Assembly: GCA_014871385.1 (NCBI GenBank)
Contig: CM026428.1
Coordinates: forward strand, 10,372,583 to 10,436,582
Source of the DNA: Ceratodon purpureus
Lineage: Eukaryota > Streptophyta > Bryopsida > Pseudoditrichales > Ditrichaceae
DNA: 64,000 bases
Direction: 5' to 3'
The notes beneath the pieces are model-generated. The model was not told the origin of the DNA. It searched no databases and was given only the letters and a program-made list of their open reading frames with translations. Below are positions 11,532 through 24,800 of the stretch, one piece after another. Every line of letters starts with the position of its first letter. The stretch's first letter is position 1. The position numbers and the translations under genes are program-made.

Positions 11532-12074
11532 TTCTTGATGTCCAGTTTCTCCAAGCTAACCAATTGTAAAACCCTAACCATAGCATTAGACCTACCCAGA
11601 AATAAAATCCTAAGACGCTAGACCATAGACCCTGTAGAAGAAACCCAACAGCGGAAACCTCCGAAAAGACAACAACCCACAAAACCCTAGTACCTCGAAA
11701 CCCTTACCTCCACGTCCATCGACTTCAACAGCATTGTCGGACTCACGTCTCCGGCGAATCACAGCAGCATCAACAGTTTCGAACAACGACACGAAGACTT
11801 GCTTGAGAAGAAAGACAATCGCCCGGAGACACGCCCAAGCGGCATCACTCTGCAACACAAAAGCATCGCTCAGCAACCACTTCTCCAGACGACGCACGAC
11901 AACAGTTTCTAATCAATAAACAGTTCCGACTTGCTCACCAGAGTCGCCCTGTTGTCCATCGCAGCTGTACGCAACCTTCTTCTCGGAACGTGTGTACAAG
12001 TGTGTACCCCCGCAGAAACTTACAAGTGTATGTACAGACATAAAAAATGAATTAGGGATACGAGCTTATCAGCT
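11532..12074 (-). other. Copia 3' region upstream of the antisense ORF
   Basis: This is non-polyprotein sequence between pol and the 3' LTR. On the minus strand it has an ATG near 11,964 followed soon by GTGAGC, an open stretch around 11,740-11,850 bounded by a TTGCAG and a GTGAGT, and an AG just before the hybrid-binding ORF. This would fit a captured host gene fragment with its introns, kept because antisense introns are not spliced from the element's genomic RNA. Confidence 0.35.
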
Positions 12075-12077
12075 CGC

Positions 12078-12084
12078 GAGGGGG
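12078..12084 (+). promoter_or_regulatory. Polypurine tract of the copia element
   Basis: GAGGGGG lies immediately before the 3' LTR, the expected position for the plus-strand primer. Confidence 0.75.
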
Positions 12085-12279
12085 TGTTGACATTTTTCCA
12101 GTTAACACTCCGTTCATCCACAACTCCTCATCCCTGTAGATAACCAACCTCGTACTGGTTAGTTAGATTACGGCAGTATTAATTTTAGAATTAGGACAAT
12201 GTATAAATTGATGTGTCCCCCTGGACACTCTCTCTCTCAATTCAATTATTACATCGCTGCATCTGCAGCAATTTCATCA
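12085..12279 (+). repeat. 3' LTR of the copia element
   Basis: 195 bp, TG...CA ends, identical as read to the 5' LTR at 6382-6576. It is followed by the right copy of the CCTCC target duplication at 12280-12284. Confidence 0.95.
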
Positions 12280-12284
12280 CCTCC

Positions 12285-15200
12285 TCACCCGCGATGGGAG
12301 ACATCTCAGTGCCTCTCGATTTGCCCACTGTCCAGTAAGGGAGAGCCACGTTCTCAAGTGCTATGGTGATTATTTGGGAGCACACCACCCATCCGTCCTG
12401 TCAAACGCAGACATGGGCTCCCACAATCGCTTTTTTTGACGTTCGATGGTGGTACATCAGAATAATCATAACTCTCCATGATGATGACGGGCCGACTCCA
12501 TCAATCTCATATGCCATCCATCCCATGTACTGGCCCATCCACATTAATAAACAGTGCACATGCGTCTAGATCCCCTCATTCTTTTCACTGTCCTGCACGT
12601 ACTTGTATGCCATCATGTTACACTTAGCAATCCAGTACATAGGAGTTATGATAAATAAATCTACTTGAATGATAGTAGCAGATTCTGATAACCCTTTCTT
12701 TCTAACTGTTCCACCAAAAGTCCATCACCCTTCATGTTTTAGAAGTACACTGAGATGAAGCCTTTTGAACCTCTCTATTTAGATTGGAATTTGAGAGGGG
12801 TAGAAAGACTTATCTCTTGCACGCTTAGCTCTGTACAGTATGTCCCCTGGTATAACCCCCCGTATAGCTCCTTTTACCTGGAAGACCAATTGTAATACTA
12901 TCATCCAGTTAAATTATTTCTGGTTCCCCTTCATTTAAAACAACGACACACCTTTATACCACCCCCACACCCCCCCCCCCCCCACACATCCCCAACGCTC
13001 AGTAATGTGCTGCAACGGAATATTATCTTGTACTACATTCGTTTGTTCCCCATCTCTATAACGCTGCCAAAGTCAACAAGAACAGCTTAAATTATAAGAA
13101 AATGAATCACCCATCACAGAAGAACTCGGAAGATATATAGTAGATAAGCCTCTTACAGTCCACTACCTAATCATAATAATTGCACCAAATCTCCCTATTT
13201 TTTGCAAGTACTAATAACTGTTTGCCTCTATAACTTTTCAATGAAGTGGACATTCAGAGATGTCACATCTCTGGCAAACTCTTTTAAAAAATGGAAAAAA
13301 CGCAATCATCCCAAAGAATTTGGAATGGTACTATACAGTGACCAGCCAAACATAATCCCAATGACACGGACGTCTAATTCTTTGCTCTGATTATATTAAA
13401 TTATCCAACTATGTTGGATTAACCTGAATTAATTCAATTATGACGTGTGCCATACATAATTGCAAAATCAAACAAACTTTGACTAAGCATACGTACCTGT
13501 TTGTAAATAGCTTCTCCCTGGGGATTCCACGATCCCTTGTACAGTCAGTGATACATCTGCAAACACAACTTCACCATAACCGCTACAACCCCTCCTTGTC
13601 ACTACATCCACATGTTCGGAAAAGCAGATAAATGACATTTCAGCATACACACCGCCTCAAATATGAAAGTGGCGATATACATGATTCGATCCTGCTCATA
13701 AGCATACTTAGAGTAAAACCACGCTTGCGGTGGAGATTCCCATGTTTATATTCATGCCCGGACATAACGACTGATGAGTACTGTATATCTCTCATTCATG
13801 ATGCCCACTACTGTGCACTTTAAGAGGTGGGACTGGTGCTCTCCTACGCTCTTCACCACACGACTGTACTCGGTGTCCACAGAGAAGGCCGCCCACACAT
13901 GAGTACTGGACTTTCTATGAGTGACACTAAGTCCCAAATGCGGATACACTCAAGGATCTCATCTGCCATATACACTCCTTTCAGCCATTAACAATCTTGG
14001 ACCTCGGCATGCGCACATCCAGCTTGGTAGTACCCTACCGTTCTTCCAACGGCAGGTGCAACGTAACCGTTGCTTGCGGATGGCAAAGTCTAAGCCAACT
14101 GCGCGCTTCATCACCAGTGGACAAGTGCATGCCGATCTTTTGCTTCCCCACTTCCGACGAATACATTCCACGCACGTACAACGGCAAGGAACCTTAGAAG
14201 TCGAACTGCATTGTGTAATCTGCTTAGCAATCAGAGCATGAAGGCAGAAGCAATCAGTATAGGAACTCAGTCACAACATAACTGTCGCTCACCACGGTCA
14301 ATATCTACACAGTACAGACTGCTTTGAAGTACTCCAAAGAATACTCTACTGGCGGGGACTCTATGTATGTTCGAAATCTAACACTTAAGAAAGAACAGAG
14401 AGGCCGAAACTGCTTGAAATCATGTGGACGCTTCTTGAAATCATGTCGACACTTCAAGTGCATAAATAGCTCACCGGTGATGTGTTGTCGCTTGTCAACA
14501 AGTCCCCAGTGGTGTTGACTACTTCGTCCGTCGATATACTTACATCTTCCCCCTCCTCCATTGTGGAACGAGTTCTACAGCGTCTGTGAGAGGACCAAAG
14601 GAAAATGATTTCAAAATACGTATGCTGTCACTACGGTGAATAGATGTGTTGAAGTCACAAAAGCAAACCATATGTCACCGAAGCCGTCATGACCGGACGT
14701 TCTCTGTGACCTTGGGAGGGAATGGAGCCATACCTTTTCCGTTTGCTCTCGAGCGACACAGTCGGATTGTGTCAAAAGTTCAATCTCGCTCCCCCCCATC
14801 ATGTCGATGCAGTATTCTCGAGATAGCAAATGCCCTTTGTTACGCCGAAATTCATTCAGCAACTTAAAGTCTTTGTCGGAAACTTTCCACTTATGTCGCT
14901 ATGGACTGCCAGTTGTGCCGTCTCTTTCGGTCATTAGCAGTAACGTTCGGGGCAGCGCTGACCTGCGCAGACGTCGCTTATCTGTCGTCATCCTACAGCC
15001 AGTAAACAGTGATGGAGTTAGTGAACACACGTAGCTCCAGGCATATGGCCGTTCTGGTCAATATTTCAGTATATATACAGTCTCGAATTACACTCTATTA
15101 TGTTTAAAGTTTATTACTAAGTTGTTACCCCCGTATCCTTGAAAGTAAGACAATCCACATTAACATTGGACGATGTCCATAACCGCAACATAATACCTCT

Positions 15201-15576
15201 CAGTAATGATATTGCTCGTTATAAAATAAAAACGGGCCTCGTCTCCCCTTAACCATTCGGTACACCCGAGGAAGCCCAATCAGAGTGAACAGACACGCTT
15301 AGGGATTCATCATCGCTAGGCATGTCAGAGTTTTCACCATTAGACTTACAGTTAACAAGACCTTCTTAACTCTAACTGAATTACAGCATACGTGAAGGAT
15401 CCCACAGTAGATCCCAATCTCATACTCTTCATCCTTGATCATATTCCTACATCCTCTTAGTAAAGGTGTATTCTAGACCACAACAGGAGACTGCGAACAA
15501 CATGGACCGTAGAACAAGCCCGCATCTTTTGCTGTGCTATCGCAAGGCTGACTTACGGCATGTAATGGCTGCACTT
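12285..15576. other. Intergenic, no supported gene
   Basis: Only short ORFs without recognisable domains. A C-rich run lies near 12,965-12,985. The right part probably includes the 3' non-coding end of the CACTA transposon whose coding region ends at 15577. I could not identify a CACTA terminus with a matching partner. Confidence 0.35.
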
Positions 15577-18500
15577 CTAAAGCATGGCCGGGTAAAAGAG
15601 CAGTGTGTCCATTGGTTCTTCTGTTTCCTCGGCCTCGTCTTCATCGTCACCTTCCTCCTCGAATTCGTCCACGTGTTCCATGTCATGGATTGGTTCAGTT
15701 GCGTCCCGGTTTTCCACATCTGCATCCGCCATGTGGACCTCATCCACCGGGACTTCAACACCGTCTTCAGATGCACCACTTGGAGTTGCATTACTCCCGA
15801 TGCCCGACTGTTCCTCCGACGTCAAGGAGGATGCGAGGCCTGATGCACCAATTACACCGTCGTTGTTGTCACGCTCGTTACGCCTGGATCTAGGCTCCTT
15901 CTGGATCACAATGCGCCATGAGGGATCCTCTCCATCGGGTGCAAAAAACACCTATCACGCATGAACAACGTCAGTAAGGAGCACAGATAGACATGGACTG
16001 ACATGAGCGTAATGCGTCGTTATCGCCGGGACACTGCACTCCGTGCACACGTGACCTAATACAACAGAAATACTTTACCTGCGAGGCATGCTCAGGCATA
16101 ATATAAGGATCGGCAGTGCCCCTCTGGAATGCGTCACGCTTGATGAGCCAGAACCCATGTTCATCACGCCTCATGGTTCGGTTTCCTGCAATGTTGGGCT
16201 TGATCCACGAGCAACTCAAGACATTCACCTGCAAGACATTGTAGTCTACTTGGATAATTTTACGGATGATCCCAACATATTCCAAGTCCGCTACGACGGG
16301 TCTTCTCTCTGACGTCGACCCCCTGCAAACTGTTGTAGCTATGCATGCGACTCCCGAGTCGAATGTTTTAAAAACATTGCCCACAGTCGGATCCTCCGCT
16401 CTATAGTGATTTCCGTATGCATATAGGCTTGGATGTTCAGCTACAATTTGCTTCGGTAGATGCGCTAAGTGTCTCAGCTCCGGGCTGACCACCTCCCCAC
16501 CGGAAAGCATGGCGTCGACTTTCGCATCAAGCCATGCAGCGAAAGGAATGTACGCTCTATTCCTGACCGTTGACTCATGCGCGGTACGTGCAATATCATA
16601 TTCCCTGGCCAAACAATAGAGAACATACTCTGAATGACGGATAAGATGAGACAAGAGAATTAAGGCGACGAAACAGAATCTGTCGTTGGTGGTAGAGCAA
16701 CACATATGTAACTATGAAGATTTATCATTGTGCTGTATTAGGTTAAGGACCTTACCTGCGCAGATCCTCGGTCACCTCATGGTTATTGATGACGAAGTCG
16801 TGGATCCTTCGTAACTCGAGGTCGGTCAGCTCTCTATATGTGGGTGCTCCCTCGAGTACTTCACCATGGTTCTTAGGTACGTCTTCAGGGTCCCAGATTC
16901 GCTTCCATCCAGGGTAGAGAGAAAGGTGTTCCGCCATAAAGCCCAATGCCTCGGCATACATGTAGCCAGTTGCTATGGAGGCTTCGGGTTTAGCTCTATT
17001 CCTGACGTACTTCTTGAGAACGTAAAGATATCGCTCGGCACCGTAGCACCATCGGGAATGAACAGGACCAAGCCAGTCCAGCTCTTCCACGAGGTGTAAG
17101 AGGAGATGAGGCATGATATCGAAGAAGGCGGGAGGAAACCAGATTTCAAGGAGACACATGGTCTCAGCGACGTACTCCTGCAATGACTGCATTTCGCTCG
17201 GGTCGATGGTTTTTTGGCAGATCAGTTTGAAGCAGTGGCCGAGTCTTATCACCGCGTCCGCAGCTCCTGGATGCAACAGACCGCGAATGCACGCCGATAG
17301 TATGTCGTGCAGGATGATGTGGTGATCATGACTTTTCGGTCCGTTTAGCTTCCTGTCAGACAAGTGCTTTAGCATAGATGAACTATACCCGGTTGGCACC
17401 TTAATGGAGCCGACCCGTTTCAAAAAAGTGGACACGTCGTTGGGTTTTAGGGAGTATGGCGGCTGCGGCTTCAGATAGTCTTCTCTTCCCGGACGAGGAC
17501 GGAGATGCAAGTTTTGGCGAATCCCGACGTCCTCCATGTCTTTCCGTACAGCAATGCTACCTTTATCCCCCATGATGAAGCCGAGTATGGAAGCCGAAAT
17601 GTTTTTCTCCACATGCATCACATCGATGGTATGGCGGATGTGGAGGCTCTGTAGAGGCCAATAAGAACAATTACTAAAACATGAAAGCAACATTCCAGCA
17701 TATTCAAGAAGAGGTAGTTGGTAATATTCTACCCATGTTAACGATAACACCTCCGTTAAAGTACGTAAGATAATATCTAAAACGATATTCCGGTTATACA
17801 CATTATGTAAAAATAAAAGGCAGTCAATAAAAAAAAATGATTTGACTTGGACGTAAGGCTCCTAACAAATTAATTGAGATGAAATGCCACAATGGTTCAT
17901 TGCAAACCCGTTCAGCAATCACGCGTTCGTTTGGAAGGCAAAGCTGGTGGTGCTTACCGCCCAATAGGGAAGACGGTACAGGATAGATTGCCTCTTGATT
18001 CCCGTCGACCGAACGGGGTCTCCTTAGGAGCTTGGGACCCCCCCCTTCGTCCAACCATCGCTGCCGGAGATCTGCGAAGGCCAACACTTCCTCTCCAGTG
18101 ACTCTCGGTGCTGCACCTCGGAACTCGCAGCGCCCCCGGAAGTCAACAGTGTTCACTCGCAGAGGGTGATCATTTCTCAGGTGACGACGAGCCTGGTCTT
18201 CGTAGATGTTTTTTTTTAAAAAACGAGATCTCCGAGAGACAGTTGCAGGACCGCACACAGGACATCCTAGGTAACCTTTAGTTACACACCCAGCGACCAT
18301 GCCATAGGCCGGGAAATCATGAACACAGAAAATGATCATTACTTTGAGGAGGAAGAACTCTTGACCACGGTAAGCAGCGGCATCACGCACAACAACACCC
18401 TCGAACCATAATTTCTCTAGTTCCTCAACCAATGGTTCGATCAAGGTGTCGAAGTCATCGCCTGTCGGACTACGTGGTCCAGGGATTAAAATGGACAGCA

Positions 18501-19955
18501 TGATAAAATACCGCTTGGTTGTCAGCCAAGGAGGTATGTTATAATTCATCAACGTCACAGGCCAGGTTGAATAGACACTTCGTTTTTCGCTGAAGGGGTT
18601 CATCCCATCGGTTGCTAGTGCTAGAAAGAGACGTCGAGGATCTGAGCAAAAATCTGGCCACTTGAGCTTGATGTCTTCCATATGCTTGGACTGTGATACG
18701 TGGCGAACCTTCCCATCGTCCATTTCCTGCTGAGCAATCCACGTCATGGCCGCAGCGAGTACGAGGCTCCTATACATCCTGATCAATCTGGGAATCAGCG
18801 GAAAGTGTCGCAAAATTTTTTGAGATACCCATGACCGTCCATGTCTCCGACGCCTCATACTACCGCAGCTGGGACACAGCAAGTGATCACGGAATACTCC
18901 TCGGAATAACACACAGTTGTTGGGACAGATGTCAATATTGTGGAATTCGAGGCCCATCTTCTGCAACAATTGAGAGGCTGAGTACTCTGAGTCGGGGAGG
19001 GTGTTCGGTTGCGGGAGTAGTACCCTATGGAGGAGTGCAAATGACTGGTCTGTTTGAACATTCGTCGAGTTGTTCGTGCGGTGATGGTTCAGCAGAAGTA
19101 CCACTGCCTTCAACATAGTGAGAGGCGAACCATTGTATAAGGGGACTCTAGCGGCCTCGTGTATCCTCTCCATCTCCTCCAGTGTTCTCTGGTCGGGTGC
19201 ATCTGGATCCCCCCATGGCATGTCGTCTTCGTCAACCCCGTCATAGTCTGGGTCCTCGTTCTCAGAAACATCAGCGTCAGAGTCATACCCCTCTTGATGC
19301 TCTTCGAATGGTCTGTCGACTCCTCCTTCGTGTTCCCTTAGATTAGCAATATTCCCCCTTGCATTATCCTCCCTTGCATTTGCCTGATTCGCTGCATCGT
19401 CTCGAATGTAGTCAGCTGTGCCGAATGCCTCTTGAAGTACCTCTACGACATCCACATCTGCTGCGTCGGGATCCTGTACCGCCTCGCTCTGTCGGCCAGC
19501 GATCTCCCCAAACTCTCTTTGAATATGAGCCTCCCATTCCTCGTCTGATTCGTCCGGTTCCACACCCTGACACAGGAAATAAAATTCGAAGCCTTAAACG
19601 ACGTGGAAAAACAGGTCACCGGTTCCCATGAAGAAGAAAAGTAGGTATCGTTTGTTAGAAAATTCAATGGACCTTGTAAACATTGTACCGAGTAAAAGAA
19701 TGCCCGATCACAGCCATGAGGCCAGAAATGCATAGAAATAATGACATTAGGGCTTACCAAAGATATTCCCCGCTGCCATGGGTGATAACCAAACCACCGG
19801 ACATGCCTCTTCACCGTCCTATGGCAGTATAGGGTTCGCAATCCACGATTACACACTTGACAGGGGCAAAGGATTCTCTTATCGGGTAGTGTAAGGGAGA
19901 TAGCTATCTCCCTCTGAAGGGAGTTTCCGATCGCGCGCTTGCTGCCGTTGAGCAT
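15577..19955 (-). CDS. CACTA (En/Spm) TNP2-type transposase, five exons
   Basis: Exons 19955-19758, 19566-17908, 17648-16756, 16679-16079 and 15951-15577 join in one frame of 1242 codons. Introns 1 and 4 are convincing (GTAAGC...GTCAG; GTAAAG...GATAG). Introns 2 (donor GTTTGC) and 3 (76 bp) are tentative. Exon 1 has the Transpos_assoc zinc-binding segment (CPCQVCNRG...H..V..H). Exon 2 is the Transposase_21 core with a CPSCG pair, ALATDGMNPF, VHDFPAYG and GCPVCG. Exon 3 has IRHTIDVMHVEKN and the DUF4218-like part (PHLLLHLVEELDWLGPVH). Exon 4 is DUF4216-like (SSWIKPNIAGNRTMRRDEHG). The exon 4/5 junction gives the familiar HASQ-VFFAPD...DPSW context. The C-terminus is very acidic. Coding looks complete, so the element may be young. 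It would act in the nucleus on CACTA ends. Confidence 0.85.
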
Positions 19956-21000
19956 GGGAAATGGGCAGACGCCCTAGGGGACGGCGGCGAGGAATACTGA
20001 CTGAACCTGAATCAAGCGATGGACGAAAAATTCCGAGAGGTTAGTTTTTTCGCAATACCACGGCTAAGGAGTTTTAGATCGGTCGGAGGGAAGGGATGCC
20101 AAGGTACACATACTTCAGAATTGAACAAGGGCTGAAACCTGGACTGCGGGGAGTCTAACTTTTGCGACGACACTCCCTAGAAGGAGACGGCTTCTGCTAC
20201 GACCCAGTCAAATGAATACTCAGAACACAAGACATTGCAATAAAACCTAGACCATTGCAATAAAAAAACTTACAGAACGTCGTGCGGAAGCACTTACCTC
20301 GTTTACAAGAATACTACACCCCGTAGCCAAGAGCATGCGTGAAGCGTGGAAGACAAGACGACCCACAATTTCATTCTCTACGGATTTGACGACAAGGGGA
20401 GATGGGGTTTTGGGAGGATGAGAGACTTACGGAGGGAGGGGCTAGGGCGGTTTAGACTATTCGTTCTCCAGTAGTGGGAACACCGAACAACTCTCTCATC
20501 GAATTCCAGCGCGGCCCGGAAGAAAGAACTGCAACGACTAATCTTAACGAATGCCGGGAGGGGTATATAGATGATCACACGACACAGGGATAAACATGCC
20601 TCTTTCGTTGGTGGGCTAAGTTAAGACTGTAATCAATGACCAACTTAGATACTACAAGGGGTTGCTTGAAATAAGCTCAAATCGTTTTCAATTTAATAGT
20701 TGAGACCGTAAAAACTACAGCTTACTTACGGCGCATAGATATAAGGAATACAGAAAGTTAAACCCTAAACAAGAGACTACAAGACGGCGATAGGAGTCTG
20801 TATCTGCGTGAGTGGAGGGTGACCTGTTACCATGGAATCTGAATTAGGACCGCCAGATCGACGTTGCCCATTACCGCGACTCCAGTCCCAATGGACTTAG
20901 GTACGTCACCGGCGGGGGACGTCACTAAAGTGCGAGCCTTGAGCGGTGAGCGGTAACTTTGCGGATATTTTGATGTATTTGGGAATTTAGAGCGATATGG
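15577..21000 (-). mobile_element. CACTA DNA transposon, ends not resolved
   Basis: Inferred from the intact TNP2-type gene. The 5' non-coding side extends at least to about 20,980, where a motif shared with the second CACTA-type locus at 45.26 kb occurs. CACTAACG on the minus strand near 21,150 is a possible terminus, but I found no matching end and target duplication on the other side, so the boundaries are approximate. Confidence 0.5.
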
Positions 21001-21803
21001 TTATGGTATTTTATGGATTAACAATTTTTTGGGTTTTGAAATTTCTAAATTTAGTTCGTAATGGGACCTATTACCGTGGACAGTCTCAGCAAAATTAATA
21101 CTTGGCCTGATCTATGGCCGTGGAAATTATTGTATTACGGTTTTCGGGTGCGTTAGTGGCCTCCACTCGTGGATTCCTGTTATAGAGACTGGTCAGCCGG
21201 GTCTTTTTATAAGGACGGCCGTGAGGTAACACTGTAGCGCTGAATTTCTCTTCAGTGTGTCGTGAGCCACGGAGGTAGGGGATGAACGTCAGCCAACAGC
21301 CACTGCCGATGATTCCAACCCAAGCAAGCGTCGAAAACTGGAGGACTCAGAATTCTCACTTTGCGCACGAACAAAAAGATTAGACCATACATGTGCAACA
21401 TATCATACAAAAGTATGCACGTTCTGCAAAGTACAACAGAACAAGTGGTAGTTTATCCCATTCATGGACCTATGACAAAGGTGGGTCAGTAGTACACCTC
21501 CCCTTCAGTAAGAGTTCTCTCGGTTTAGGGAGTCTGGAAAAGGATTGTTCGGGCCTAGGCACACATATGTGACTTCCTCCCAGACCCTTTTACATGGACC
21601 TCTTTAGGAATTACACAGTTCTTTAAATGACTTGCAAAATGGTTCTTAACAGCGCTTAAGAAAAATAAGGGCGTGATTCACAAGAATGGGAACAACGGTT
21701 TACAGTGCAAGTGGAAATTTGTGGTAGTGGCCCTTTTAGTCTCACTACTTCGTCATCCAGATGAATTCAGGCGATACATGTGTGAATAACGAATCAGATA
21801 TCA
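19956..21803. other. CACTA 5' non-coding region and intergenic spacer
   Basis: No supported coding sequence. At 20,925-20,985 the sequence reads, on the minus strand, CATCAAAATATCCGCAAA then TTACCGCTCACCGCTCAAGG; this block recurs on the plus strand at 45,258-45,315. The rest is AT-rich with no recognised feature. Confidence 0.4.
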
Positions 21804-24800
21804 CTACTTCTCCAGGTGCTTCAAAAGGCCACTCTCTAGGACTCGCTTGACTTCGTTGAAGCTAAAACTAGCTGCATGAATGAATGTATCCGACTCCGAA
21901 TCAAGACCGCAAACTACACTGAGAAGGTAGTACAAATGCTTACAATTAGCCCATTGACCCCGCTTCCCAAGTGCCGTCATTGCCATCTCCTTGAAGTTTG
22001 GGCAAGTGCAGGCAGGGTGCTGCGAAATGGTCAGGTAGTATTGTTGTACCTTTGGAGGCTTCCCAGAATCCAATGTGACAATGCATCCCAGGGCTGGGGC
22101 AGGCAGCATGCAAAGCTTGCTGACCTTCGCGTTCAACGATAAGGCAGAGGCACAATTATTGCTATGCTTGGTCGACGGGGCCTTCTTGTTCCGTCGGATG
22201 AGCTTCCCTGATCGCCGGGTAGGGAACTCATCCGGGTATGCCGGCGTAGGGTAGGCGGAGAGGTCCACTGCCGCGGCCCGGTCTTGGAAGAGTCTTCTTG
22301 GTGACATCTCCTTCAGTTGAGGGAGTCTGAAGCCGGCATTCTCTAGAGAGAGGATCTCTTTCTTCGTCAACTTCGTCCCAATCTTCACAGGCCACACCTC
22401 AGGTACCTTTGGCACCGATAGTACCCACTTCCGCTTGCTACCCTTGACGCACCTGTCAATGTCGTCATTGCAGAAAAAGAACTGATGAGTCTCTATTCTG
22501 TCCTTCTGGTAGTTCTTCATGGGGCCTGTGTATGTCGGCGCAGCCGTGCTCTTCCCGTGCTGCACAATTCGTGCCACGCATTTCTTCTTAGTCACAGCGT
22601 GTTGGGCGAAGCAAGCCTTAGCGGACGTCTTAGGAAGTCGTGCAATGTGCCACTCGGAAGGGTTGCAGGCGGTCTCTTCAACTGAAGTGACGTGATGGTA
22701 CTCGACTGGAGGTGGACAGTGCTCAGGGTGGAGGTCGGCTTCGTCCGCTTCAGTGCTTGTAGGAGAGTCTGCTAATACCACCATCGGAGGGTAGTCGCTC
22801 TCCAGACGTGCAGCTCTAGTCTGGACACGAGGTCTTGACACGGTGATCTTGTCTGGCCTATGAGACTCTCGTTCATCTCCGAAGGCAACATCAGGTTTTC
22901 GTTTTAGTGAGACACAGACCTCCTCCCCTTCGAGATGCGGGTCCCTTGTGCACCACTCGCCCGCTCCTGGCATGTTCATAATCGCTTCATGTAGGACCTT
23001 CGGGTTCCCTGTCCTCGCTGCAGATCTCTGTGCACGTCGGAGGCTGAGCTCTTCTTTTGACGGACCTTTCCCGGGACGCTCCCCCTTCAAGAACTGGAAG
23101 TAGGCAACGCATTGCATGAACGCCCTTACAAAGTCGTCGACAGCTGCAACGTACAAGTCGCTGCCCCGATCTCCAGACTGCTGCTTCCACCTGTTGTGAA
23201 TTGATTCAGCAAGATTGCACGACGGCATTTCCGCCAGCTCTTCCTCAGTGTGATTCTGCGCACATTAGGGGTTAGGTTAGGGTTTAGGGTCCAATTACTG
23301 ACTGCGAAGCAAAAACAGTGCCACCAGCAAGAGTCCTCGTCACCGAGGCCAATTGCCAAGCGCTGCAAGGCTGCTGCATTGGGCGCTAACTCAAGGCATG
23401 GAGCAACATGAAAGACCAGACTGAGTACCCCCAGCAAGAGTCCTCGGCACCGAGGCAAATTGCCAAGGGCTGCAAGGCTGCTGCATTGGGCGCTTAGTCA
23501 AGGCATGGAGCATCATGAAAGACCAGACTCAGTACCCCCAGCAAGAGTCCTCGGCACCGAGGCAAATTGCCAAGGGCTGCAAGGCTGCTGCATTGGGCGC
23601 TTAGTCAAGGCATGGAGCATCATGAAAGACCAGACTCAGTACCCCCAGCAAGAGTCCTCGGCACCGAGGCCAATAGCCAAGGGCTGCAAGGCTGCTGGAT
23701 TCGGCGGTAGGTCATGCCTCGGAGGATCAGAAATGAGCAGATTCTGTACTCCCACCTAGAGTACTCGGCACCGAGGGCTGAAAGGGTGCTGCACTGGACG
23801 CTAGGGCATCGGAAGGAGCATCACGAGAGAGCAGATTCTTTACCTTCACCAAGTCACCTAAGATGCGATAGACACCTGAAAGGCCGAGAGATAGCTTACC
23901 AGTTCCATGAAGCCTCCCCACTGCCGATAGCGATGGTGCCAGAACGAGAGCCACGTCTCCATGTTGGAGAGCCCTTTTCTAGTTGCAGCGCCGGATGACA
24001 TCCACCATGCTCGGATTGCCAAGAATTTTGTTTCAGCTTCGGCCAGTGTCGTCGCATTCTTGTACTGTTGGCAGAGTTTGATATGTTGTGCTCGGAGGTC
24101 CTGTCGAATGTTTGCGTTTGTATGTTGCTCCAAAGACTGCCTCCAATGAAATAGGCATGTCCTCTCCCTGTCAACCATCCTCTCGGAGGCGTTACCGCTC
24201 CCATAGATAATTCGAACTGCGTTCCAATTCGCTTGGGCACCGTCTGCCATGAAGCCCTTAAAGTTAACTCTCGCGACCCCGTGAGTCTCCATGATGGCAT
24301 TCAAATTCTTCCACAGCACGGACTGGGCTGCCGTGTCCTCCGACTGCATGTCGCACGCAGCGATTGTCATTATCCGACAGTAAGTTGGGTCGTAGACGTG
24401 GCAGGCCATCGTTACCCAGTCCCTTACTCGCCTCACGTGGTCAAACATGATCCACGCATCCTCCAAGTCACCGCCTGTCTGCATACGCTTAACTAGATCG
24501 ACTCCAGAACCCGGCCCTACCTCAGACATCTTGAAGACATACACCTTTGCCGCATCATCGCCTTGCCCCGGGAACATGTTATTCTGGATAAACTTCCAGT
24601 TGCTGAACCCCCGCAGCATCCTGATGCCATCCATAGTCCCAAAGCGCCTAACATTCTTGAACGACGTAATGCAATTTCGGATGTTTGGAGAAGAGAGGTG
24701 CTTACAGCGGTCGAATATTGGTTCGAGCTCCTCCAATTCAAGAATCTTCTGCGGTTCACCTTCCTTGGCCAGAAGTAACGGGCCCAGCAGCTCCTTCGCA

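Larger units (their letters stand above)
6382..12279 (+). mobile_element. Ty1-copia LTR retrotransposon, whole-looking and very young
   Basis: A 5.9-kb element with two 195-bp LTRs that look identical base for base, TG...CA ends, a perfect CCTCC target duplication, a primer-binding site complementary to initiator-Met tRNA, one long uninterrupted gag-pol ORF and a purine tract before the 3' LTR. Identical LTRs point to a very recent insertion. About 970 bp lies between the end of pol and the 3' LTR, much more than a minimal copia element needs, and it contains an antisense ORF described separately. Family-level assignment within Copia was not attempted. Confidence 0.95.

Noticed and set aside
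12960-12990. C-rich run as a polypyrimidine or regulatory tract
   Set aside because: No gene or splice site is associated with it; it is treated as simple sequence.
14620-21160. CACTACGG near 14,627 and CACTAACG (minus) near 21,150 as CACTA element ends
   Set aside because: The two do not form an inverted repeat with each other and no 3-bp duplication could be assigned.
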